NCBI RefSeq assembly: GCF_900186975.1
Contig: NZ_LT906441.1
Location: forward strand, 744,001-808,000
DNA from: Cutibacterium granulosum
Lineage (GTDB): Bacteria; Actinomycetota; Actinomycetes; Propionibacteriales; Propionibacteriaceae
Direction of reading: 5' to 3'
DNA length: 64,000 bases
Both the position numbers and the translations under genes were made by a program. How positions within the stretch are numbered: the stretch's first letter is position 1; every line of letters starts with the position of its first letter. The notes under the pieces were generated by a model. That model saw nothing but the letters and a program-made list of their open reading frames with translations, was not told the DNA's origin and searched no databases. This document shows, in pieces, positions 53,481 through 61,482 of this stretch.

Positions 53481-53487
53481 AACGTCA

Positions 53488-53509
53488 GATCGTCCGCTGT
53501 GGGACGATC
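53488..53509. terminator. Hairpin between convergent genes
   Basis: gatcgtcc and ggacgatc form a perfect 8-bp stem, eight bases after the PPDK-regulator stop. It may also serve the convergent secreted-protein gene. Confidence 0.5.
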
Positions 53510-53578
53510 CGACGCCTGCGATCCCCAGTGCCTGTCAGTGCCGGCAGTGCGGTGACTGCCTATGTGACAGGTTGGGAA

Positions 53579-55243
53579 TCATGAGTTCGGGACCCGCTTC
53601 ATGGTGCTGACGTCTCTGCCAGTTCGCAACGATATTCCGGGGTGGGAATTGTTGATGATCTTCAGCTGGGAATCCGTTGCTGCTAGGTACAGCTCATGCA
53701 CCCTTTCGCCGTGCAGATAGGTGCGTGCAAAAGAGGCGAAGGTGGGATCACTCAGGTATTTCTGAGGCACCTCGATGGCGGCATCGTAGTATCGCGGAGT
53801 CGAGCTGAGGCCACGCTCACGATGTGCGAGCATCGAGATGGTCGAATCGAGACGGCCGTCAATACTGTGCAACGTGACGGGGTACTTCTTGCCCTGAATG
53901 GTGAGGTCGACTGTGCGAGACGTGGTCTGGTAGGCGAAATCGCGAACATCGAGTCGCACGCCACCAGGCAGGTGTCCCGAGTAGTTCACACCGGAGGCTG
54001 GTGCCAGATCGACCGCAGAGGTGTCCTGCTGCGGGTTGTCGAGTGGTTTGCCCTTGAGGGTCTGGTCCGTGACGATGAACTTCCAGCTCTTGTCATTGAG
54101 CATCTTGGTCCAGTAGCCGGTGTGTCCGCCCCTACGACCCTCAACACGCAGCTCGCGGTTCTGTGATCCCGGAGCGGTGGAAAGGATGGTGAGACGATCC
54201 GTGATCTCACCGGGAACCTTGGGCTGATGCTGCCATGGTGCCGGTGGAAGCTTGATCGCGGCATAGTTCGGATTGATCTTGCCCTGTGCCCACGTCCCGG
54301 CGTCAGGCAGATTGCCCTGATCCTTCCATGTGTAGCGGAACTGCGCGGGATCGGTTCCGGCAATGTCGTAGTCCCACAGCCGAGTGAACATGTCGCCGTG
54401 GCTGTTGGTGATGAACGCCACCGAGCCGGAGGCCGACATGGTGTGAATCCGGAACTGCGAGTTGTACGGGGTGGACGCTTCGAAGGAGTAGTCGTTGGCC
54501 AGCCACGGATCGTGCTGGTACAGGTGGGTGCCGTCGGGGGAGGCCATCATGATCTCGGTGCACATGGCCAACGAGATCGGGTGATCATGCCCATCCACTC
54601 CGCGGTAAGTGCGGTCAGTCTGGTTGTCGATGAGGGAGAGCGCCCATTCACCGTTGGTCTGATTCTCCAACTGCAGGCCGTGACCGAACCAGAATGGGGT
54701 GCCCCACGCGCGGAACCAGCCCCAGTCCTTGGGCGAGGAGAGCAGGTTGTTGAGGGTGTAGACCCAGCCGTTGGCGTCCACCGCGGCGAGCATGGCGTCA
54801 TTGGCGGAGATTGCCGTGATCTGCCCGTCAAGGCAGGACGGGGTGGCAATGTGACGCCACTGCTTCTCGGATTGGAGACGTCCGTACACCTTGCCGTCGC
54901 GCAGGGCAAAGTCCATGCGCTGGTTGAAGCTCTCGTGATTGTCTCGCATGACGACTTTTGCGGGAAGGTCGGTGCGGTTGGTGGAGGCCATCTGTTGCCA
55001 TCCCTCGGTTCCCCAGCTCGGTGGGATGACTCCCAGGGGGAGCTGCCCTGAGCTACCAGGACGTCCGACAAAGGGTACGCAGTTTTTGGGGCCGGTGGAT
55101 GAGGAGCCCCGGTGTGCAGAGGCAGGGACGGAGGACTGATGTGTCGGTGCTGCCTGAGCAGGTTGTACCAGTGGGGTGGCACCGAACCCGGTGGTGGCGA
55201 TGACCGCTGCCACCGCCGTGGTGAAGATTTTCGGTGATTTCAT
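53579..55243 (-). CDS. Secreted protein of unknown function (554 aa)
   Basis: A predicted secreted protein. The signal peptide covers about residues 1-32 (TTAVAAVIATTGFGATPLV, cleavage after AQA). The mature part is rich in Trp, Tyr and short beta-type blocks (GKVYGRLQSEKQWRHIATPS, NGWVYTLNNLL, FITNSHGDMFTRLWDYDIAG), suggesting a beta-propeller in the N-terminal two thirds. The C-terminal third contains YLHGERVHELYLAATDSQ. I do not recognise a family. It lies 43 bp downstream of the lipase gene on the same strand, so the two may be co-expressed. The ATG at 55243 is preferred: AGGAG abuts the ATG at 55252. Confidence 0.75.
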   Translation of the reverse strand: MKSPKIFTTAVAAVIATTGFGATPLVQPAQAAPTHQSSVPASAHRGSSSTGPKNCVPFVGRPGSSGQLPLGVIPPSWGTEGWQQMASTNRTDLPAKVVMRDNHESFNQRMDFALRDGKVYGRLQSEKQWRHIATPSCLDGQITAISANDAMLAAVDANGWVYTLNNLLSSPKDWGWFRAWGTPFWFGHGLQLENQTNGEWALSLIDNQTDRTYRGVDGHDHPISLAMCTEIMMASPDGTHLYQHDPWLANDYSFEASTPYNSQFRIHTMSASGSVAFITNSHGDMFTRLWDYDIAGTDPAQFRYTWKDQGNLPDAGTWAQGKINPNYAAIKLPPAPWQHQPKVPGEITDRLTILSTAPGSQNRELRVEGRRGGHTGYWTKMLNDKSWKFIVTDQTLKGKPLDNPQQDTSAVDLAPASGVNYSGHLPGGVRLDVRDFAYQTTSRTVDLTIQGKKYPVTLHSIDGRLDSTISMLAHRERGLSSTPRYYDAAIEVPQKYLSDPTFASFARTYLHGERVHELYLAATDSQLKIINNSHPGISLRTGRDVSTMKRVPNS

Positions 55244-55286
55244 GGGGATCATCTCCTCGTGAGTGGTTCAGATCGTTTTGGTGCAG

Positions 55287-56321
55287 TCATCCGATGAATT
55301 TCATGGGTGTGCACTGGACAGCGTGCGCATGAGCCGAATCGAGTTCGTTGTCAACCATTTGGATGACGTTGGGGTCGTAGGTGATGTTGCCGTGGCCAGT
55401 CTTGTCGGTCGGACAGATGTTCTGCAGCAACACGTTCTTCACCCCCGGCTCGTGGAGGTAGGCGTTCGTGTAGGGCACGACGACATGGTCATGGGTGCTG
55501 GTGATGATGGTGTACTTCACACCGGGCTGAGTGACAGGCGTGTCGTAGAGGGTCTTGTTGAAATCCGATCCTTGCAATTGTTGCGGAGCTGACATTCCGT
55601 TGAGCAGTGCCATGCTGTCGTCGAAGTGAGCTCCGAGTTTGCTTGTCGTCGAATTGAGGAAAAGGTTGAGACCGTATGCGGTCGTGCCGTGGTTGGAGGG
55701 GACCAGGCCGATGAAGTGGTCCACCCTGCTCGCTCCATTTTCGAACTTGAGATATTGGTTGGGGAGAGGCCCAGCTCCTTGGGACCATCCGACCAAATCA
55801 ACCTTGTCGGTGTGGGTGCGGGTCAACACCATGGTGATGAAAGCTCCAAGTCCCTTGGCCGACTTTCTCATGTCTCCGGTGAGGGAGATGAAGCTGCTGT
55901 GCGGCACTCCGTTTAGATTGAAGGTGTAGGTGCAGTATCCGCGTCGGGTCAGCTCCTCCGACATCATTGACCACGAGGAGTAGGCATTCGTTGCGGTTCC
56001 CGGGATGAGAACTACTGGATTCTGGCCTGCTCTTGGTCGACAACGGAAGTTGTTGGCACCAGCTGGGGATGGAGCCATGTGGTGCGCAGAATATTCGACG
56101 GCCCGCCAGTAATTGGGCTGTGCCGGGCCAGTGGCTCCAGAAGGTATGCCCAGCGGGCTTCCCGGCATTTGCTGGTCGGTGAGGACGGTCTCGTCCTGCG
56201 GGGAAAGAGCTGTGTGATCGGCTGCTGATGCCGCTGAAGCGGTTGGAATCGACATGGCTGCGGCGGTGATGAGCGACACGACGGCGGCAGCTATTTTCAT
56301 GGATCGTGTGGTGGTCAACAT
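55287..56321 (-). CDS. Secreted triacylglycerol lipase (GehA-like)
   Basis: A 344-aa secreted alpha/beta-hydrolase lipase that should release fatty acids from sebum triglycerides. A signal peptide (residues ~1-32, ASAASA) precedes NPVVLIPGTATNAYSSWSMM (oxyanion region), the nucleophile elbow LVGWSQGAG, an Asp in ITSTHDHVVVPY and the catalytic His in DKTGHGNITYDP. Length and architecture fit the Cutibacterium GehA lipase (also near 340 aa). GGAG lies nine bases before the ATG at 56321. No LPxTG end, so it is probably released. Confidence 0.9.
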   Translation of the reverse strand: MLTTTRSMKIAAAVVSLITAAAMSIPTASAASAADHTALSPQDETVLTDQQMPGSPLGIPSGATGPAQPNYWRAVEYSAHHMAPSPAGANNFRCRPRAGQNPVVLIPGTATNAYSSWSMMSEELTRRGYCTYTFNLNGVPHSSFISLTGDMRKSAKGLGAFITMVLTRTHTDKVDLVGWSQGAGPLPNQYLKFENGASRVDHFIGLVPSNHGTTAYGLNLFLNSTTSKLGAHFDDSMALLNGMSAPQQLQGSDFNKTLYDTPVTQPGVKYTIITSTHDHVVVPYTNAYLHEPGVKNVLLQNICPTDKTGHGNITYDPNVIQMVDNELDSAHAHAVQCTPMKFIG

Positions 56322-56884
56322 TGTTGGTGTCTCCTTTGTCACCGAACAGATGAACGACATGTATTTCTGATTGGGCTCTCCATGGGATGGGAGCAACTGG
56401 TCGGGATGTGCTCTCATGAGGGCGCATCGTAGGCAGCCTTGTGGGAATCTACGGTGGATGCTGTGATGGGTGAATCACGGCGCCTCCTCCACAACGCCAT
56501 TCGTCGTCGAGGTGTCCCTGACGGGGGAGCATCTACCGCTCATCGTTGAGCAGCGCGAAGATTTTATCATGTGAGTGATCATCAGATCACGGAGTTGTGA
56601 AGCTCAGCCTGGGGGGAGAGATGTCTCATCAGTATTGAGGCAGTGTCGACATCTGAATACTGATCCAGATGCAGAGATGTGCAGTGACTGCCCTCCGAGA
56701 AACCACGTCAGATCATGCCCAGCACAGGTGGACAGCGGGGGCACACCAGGACGAACTGTGTCGACCCCGATGACTCATCTGCAGTGAGTGGGAGAGAGCT
56801 GCAGAAACGGTGGTGGGCCCGGCCATCAGATGGCCAGGCCCACACATTTTTCAGTTGTCAGATGTGTTCAGTTGTCCGCCGGGA
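56322..56884. other. Intergenic gap between lipase and coiled-coil genes
   Basis: No gene supported in 563 bp. It contains the lipase promoter region (AT-rich aagattttatcatg near 56560-56575) and a large hairpin at 56813-56843 (14-bp stem with one mismatch, loop cag, then acattttt on the plus strand). That hairpin lies 42-72 bp past the coiled-coil gene stop. Confidence 0.5.
56813..56843. terminator. GC-rich hairpin downstream of coiled-coil gene 1
   Basis: gtgggcccggccat pairs with atggccaggcccac (one mismatch). On the plus strand it is followed by acattttt, a proper T-tract. On the minus strand, the direction of the neighbouring gene, the tract is weak. Confidence 0.55.
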
Positions 56885-57768
56885 TCAGACACCAGTGCTC
56901 GGCAGGGCCGGGGCAGCGACGTGGGTGGGGGTGTCGTTGCTGACAGTCGTCGCGGTCACGGCGCTACCCTTGTCGGTGCTGATGACGACCTTCTTGGCCA
57001 GGTCATCCTTCTTGTCCTCGGAGGGCTTCTGCTCGTCGGCGGTGCAGTTGCCGGTCTTGCCCTGGGCTGCGTTGAGGGCAGCCTCACGGCCCTTGACGAT
57101 GGCCTCCGCCTCGAGGATTGCCTCCTCGTCAGTGGTTACCTTGTTCTCGGCAGCCTTGAGGGCGGCGGAAGCGTCATGGAGCTCAGTCTCGGCCTTCGCG
57201 ACCTTTGAGCTGGGCTCATCAGCGGCCTCAAGCTGCCTCTGGACCTCGTCGCGCAGCTGTTCTGGGCCTTGATGTCAGCTGCGATGTCAGCGATGTGGGC
57301 CTGCAGCTTGGCAACCCGCTCGTTGGCCTCAGCGGCGCGAGACTCCTGGGCGGCGATGTCGTCGAGGATCTTGTCACGTGCGTCCTTGTCGGCGGCGATC
57401 TGGGCATCGAGGTCAGCCAGGGCGTCCTTGAGCTCGGCGACGTGCTTGTCAGTGGTGGCATCGTCAAGAGCATTCTTGGCGTCGGAGAGGGCAGACTGCT
57501 TCTCGTCGACGACCTTCTTGGCGGCCTTGACCTTGTCCTTGTCAGCCTTGTGGTTTGCCCGGAGCTCGGCGAGGTTGTCCTGAGCAGCCTTGAGATCGGC
57601 CTGGGCCTTGTCGACAGCTGCCTGAGCCTCGGTGCAGCTGATCTTGGCGTCGTTCTTCTGGTCGATGTTGTCCCCTGCCTGAGCTGGGGCGGCGAGAATC
57701 TGGGCGCCACTCCCCATGACGGCGAGGGCGGTCAAAGCGCTGGCGAAGCGCCGGTTCACATTGGTCAT
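56885..57768 (-). pseudogene. Secreted coiled-coil protein, paralogue 1, broken by a one-base frameshift; would end LPSTGV
   Basis: The open frame starts with a signal peptide (MTNVNRRFASALTALAVMG..AQAG) and a long heptad-repeat coiled coil (KKVVDEKQSALSDAKNALDD). It loses frame at about 57254-57259, after residues IKAQN. In the other frame the same protein continues as LRDEVQRQLEAADEPSSKVAK, then ALKAAENKVTTDEEAI, and ends APALPSTGV at 56885. It aligns with the C-terminus of the paralogue at 58799. One missing base explains everything (884 bp; 885 would give 294 aa). There is no homopolymer at the site, so this looks like a simple mutation or a sequencing error. Confidence 0.8.
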
Positions 57769-58798
57769 GGACCTTGTCTCCTTGTGCTAGCTGGCTTGCG
57801 AAGAATCGCCATCGCTTTTGTATCGCTTTTGTGCCGATTCTCGCTCGAGTCCCACCTAGAGGCTGCAATTGATTGTGAACTTGCCCCCGTGGCCTGTCAA
57901 CTGGAAAACAAAGCAGTCATGCCGGGTGTTCGTGAAGTTCGCAAAGGACATTCGAAATCCACTTTGGCTAGGGGTTCTGCGGTCTTTTTTTGGGGGGTTT
58001 GCTCGCATTGTTCGACTGTCCCGTGTGGTTGGATTCCTGCGGCTGTGCGAGCGAACAAATGACGGAGATCTTTGTGTGTCGAGTGTATGTCGAACCATAA
58101 ATCTTGCTCGTTTTGAGTCTTTCTCTGTGGGGATAAACCCAGTGATGGGACGGATTTTTTCGGTTTGAAGCCATATGGAAACAGGAAAGACTCTGCATGA
58201 ATATATGAGATCTGTATATTCTGGATTCATGGGTTTGGCTACTTTTGGTCCTCTGGAGTCTGCTGAGAGAGGTTGTCACGCATTGTGTGTGTGTCATTTG
58301 ATGCATTCGACTGCTGCTGTCTTGGAGGTCGTCCTAGCTGACGTGTATGCCGGTGTGCGCGTGATAAGAGGATCACTCGCATGATCGGTCTCATGATTCG
58401 CCTCATTGCTGTGGTTTCCATCTCGGGGACCTTCCGAGCGGGGCTCATCGGCGCGTGACGGCAGGGATGAAAAGTTCACCTGTCATTCATGCAGGACCGC
58501 AAGCCGTGGATCAGGTGGGAAATCTGTGCCAGATCTACGTCTGATGAGGCAAATCGTCGGCGTGTCGTGTGAAGATCTGCAACGAGTGGTGGACAATACG
58601 GCGTCAAGTACAGGTTGAGAGTTTCATCGGGAAGGCGGAGCTGGCCCACCTGCGGGCCTATGGGTCATTGGGCGTTGTGGGCTGTTTCGGACATGAGGCG
58701 TCCGTGGGCTCGGAAGGGTCAACCTTCCGGGCGTGAAAAATGGTCTCGACCATCCGCAGATGGCCGAGACCGTGGTGATGGAGGAGTCAGATCAGTGC
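57769..58798. other. AT-richer intergenic region between the two coiled-coil genes
   Basis: About 1 kb with lower GC than its surroundings and no convincing gene; small open frames here lack domains. A T7G6 run (57985-57997) lies ~220 bp upstream of coiled-coil gene 1, and a terminator hairpin (58742-58771) follows coiled-coil gene 2. It is probably a long regulatory leader. Confidence 0.5.
58742..58771 (-). terminator. Rho-independent terminator of coiled-coil gene 2
   Basis: ggtctcgaccatc and gatggccgagacc form a 13-bp stem with one mismatch and loop cgca. On the minus strand it is followed by ATTTTTC, 28 bp after the stop codon. Confidence 0.85.
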
Positions 58799-60488
58799 TC
58801 AGACGCCGGTACCGGGCAGCGCAATGCGCTTGCCATGGGCGAGTGTGCCTTGGCGAGCATTGCTGACGGTCAGGGACACAGAGTTGCCCTCATCGTCTGC
58901 GTCGCACAGCCCGGCTGCCCTGGCACGGGCGAGGGAGTCCTGCTTCTCCTTGACAATTCGCTCTGCCTCGGCGACAGCCTCCTCATCGGCGGCAAGTTTG
59001 TCCTCGGCAGCCTTGAGGGCGTCCTGGGCCTCCTTGAGCTGCTTCTCGGCCTCAGCGACCTTTGCCTTTGCCTTGTCGATCTGCGTGGTGACGGAGACGA
59101 GCTCGGCCTTGGCGTCGTTGAGCTGACGCTCCTCGTCCTCGATCTGTGTGGAGATCTTGGTGATCTCCTTCTTGAGCTCCGCAATGCGCTTGGTGGCCTC
59201 GGCGATCGTGGTGCGCTGCTCGGCGATGCTGTCGAGAATGTGCTGACGCTCCGTCTTCTTGGCCGTGATCTGCTCATCGAGATCGCTGATGGCCTTCTTG
59301 AGCTCGCTGACGCGCTGCTGATTCCTGGTCAGCTCGTCTTGGGCGGCGTCACGGTCCTTGGTCAGTTCGGCGATTTTCTCATCGATCGTGGTGATCTGGG
59401 TCTTGAGCTCCTCGATCTTTTTCTCGGCGGCGTTGATCCGGTCGTTCTGCTCAGCGATGCTGGCATCGATCTTGTCGCGCTGCTGGGTCAGCTCGTCCAG
59501 GCGGGACGAGATTTCGGCCTCGCTCTTCTTGAGCTCATCAAGCTTCTTCGTGGCCTCGTCGAGCTCGGTCTGCTTGCCCGGCAGGGAGTTCTTGAGCTCC
59601 TCGATCTTCTTGGTGATCACGGTGGTCTCGGCCGTCTTCACGGCAATGACCTTGTTGGCGTCAGCGATGTTCTTGACGTTCTTGGCGATGATGGCTTCGT
59701 TGGTCACCTTGACAGCCGTGAGCGCCTTGATCTCCCTCTCGGTGTGGGTGATCGACTTGGCGATGCCGTCAACGTTTCCGGTCTGCTCAACGACCTTGCT
59801 GTGCAGCTCGTCCAGGGAGGTCTGGGTGGTGGTGATCTTCTCGGAGATCTTGTCGCGTTGGACGCGCAGCTTCTCGATGGTGGTCTTGGCATCCTTGATT
59901 TCGTGCTGGGCACTCTGGATGGCGGTGACGTACTCGTCGCGCTGCTTCTGCTGCTTGATGATCTCGGTGTTGAGGTCGTCGATCTTCTTCTGCAGCTGCT
60001 CACCGTCGGTGATGGTGGTGTCCAACTCCTTCTGGAGCTCGGCACGTTTGGTGGTGGACGAGGTGATCTCCTCGTCGATCTTCTGCACATCGACCGTGAG
60101 ACGATCGATGGTCTCGTTGGCCTTCGTGATGGTCTTCTCGTGATCGGCGATCGACGACTCCAGCTCGGCAGCGCGCTTCTCAGCTGCGGCAAGGGTGGCT
60201 TTCGCCTCGTCGAGAGCAGCCTGCTTCTCGACGACATTCTTCTTGGCGGCGTCGACCGCACCGCGGTCGTTCTGGCGGTTGGCCTGTGCCGATGCCAGAG
60301 CCCGCTGGGCAATCTTGAGCGCAGCATCGGCCTTGTCCACGGCCTTGCGGGCGTCTGCGCAGGTGATGTTGCTGTCCTGCTCGGTGGACGACACGGCATT
60401 GGCGGCTGGGCCGAAGAACTGGGCTCCGCCCCCCCATGACGGCTGGGGCGGTCAGGGCGCTGGTGAAGCGCCGGGTGGTAGTGGCCAT
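58799..60488 (-). CDS. Secreted coiled-coil surface protein, paralogue 2, switched out of frame at a G7 tract; ends LPGTGV
   Basis: The signal peptide (MATTTRRFTSALTAPAVMG, ATG 60488, AGGAG upstream) and the ~530-residue coiled coil (58799-60394) are in different frames. The break is at seven consecutive G (complement of 60429-60435). With six G the frame is continuous: MGGGAQFFGPAANAVSSTEQ, matching MGSGAQILAAPAQAG in paralogue 1. The corrected protein is 562 aa, almost entirely charged heptads (TKKLDELKKSEAEISSRLDE), and ends LPGTGV without membrane tail. The tract length suggests phase variation by slippage, here in the OFF state. It may be a filamentous adhesin or wall stalk. Confidence 0.82.
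60429..60435 (-). repeat. G7 homopolymer in the signal-peptide region (candidate phase switch)
   Basis: Seven G on the coding (minus) strand, directly after ATG codon 18 of the coiled-coil gene. Six or nine G would restore the reading frame. Confidence 0.8.
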
Positions 60489-61482
60489 GTGGGTTTATCT
60501 CCTCGTGTAACCAGGATGCGAAGAGACACCGTCAAGTATGGGTCAGATCTTCGCACAAGTTCCATCTCGGGAACTCGCGGATAATCCTGCATCGGTTTTC
60601 ATGTGGTGTCAATCCGATATGGTATTGCTCATGAAGAAATATGGATCAGCACATGATCTGGTGATTTTCAGCTGAGTGAAATGTCAATCTGACTAGGTAA
60701 AATATCTGTCATTCCCTCATCTTGTACTGGGATGTCCAGAGCCTACCGACGCTGGTTCAGCCCTCGTGTGTCGTTCGGGTTCCTGCGTCACAGGTGCATC
60801 GGACAGGTCCGCCGGATGGCATGGGGAGAGGATACTGAGCGATGGAAGCAACAAGGATGCCCCCGGTGGCGAGCCACCTTGGGGGAGGTGGCACAATGTG
60901 GTGGTGTGCTGGAAGTGAGGCGGCATTGACGAACCTGAACTTGGGGTATCCCATTTACGGACCTACTACGTCATAAGGTTGTGCATGCAGGTCATCTTTC
61001 GGCTGGAAGATGATGACACCATACTGTGTTGGTGATCCAGAAAGGCCAAGTAGCTGGTGCTCATTCCCTACCGCACTTCCGCTGTGGGCGTAGGGCTCTC
61101 TGTCAAGAAGATGCTCACCCAGCTGTCCATGTCCCACTACCGTGGTGACAACTCTTGGTAATAGTGAACAATCAATGAACCTGCTCCTTGTGTGGGTGAA
61201 GCCAGCCTGATCCTGACCGCGTTCCATGAACAAGATGACGGGCAAGGTCATCTGTCGCGGTGCTCCCACAGCATGCTGGCTGATCCATGTGGCAGGACCG
61301 TCTCCCGTGTTCCGACACACAGGACCCGTGAATATGGAACCCGTGAAAATACGGCGTACCCGTGCCACAATGACTCACAGCGGCCCAATGGTGGGTCGCA
61401 CTCGCGGTGCCGATGCGCAAACGCACGGGACCGAGCGCCGTCAATCGATGAGCAGACTGGCAAAGGTCGAAGGAGATCCGTC
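60489..61482. other. Intergenic region upstream of PPDK and coiled-coil gene 2
   Basis: About 1 kb without a convincing gene. The region 60540-60720 is AT-rich and probably holds promoters for coiled-coil gene 2. A 137-codon minus-strand frame (60955-61368) uses codons unlike the neighbours and shows no motif. AAGGAGAT at 61470-61477 is the PPDK ribosome site. Confidence 0.5.

Noticed and set aside
58733-60439. 568-codon plus-strand ORF antisense to the coiled-coil gene
   Set aside because: Leu/Gly/Asp-rich mirror of the Lys/Glu coiled coil; no start signal or domain. The minus-strand protein has a signal peptide, heptads, LPGTGV end and terminator.
60955-61368. 137-codon minus-strand ORF in the PPDK upstream gap
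   Set aside because: Codon use unlike neighbours, no ribosome site or motif; kept only as a remark in the gap description.
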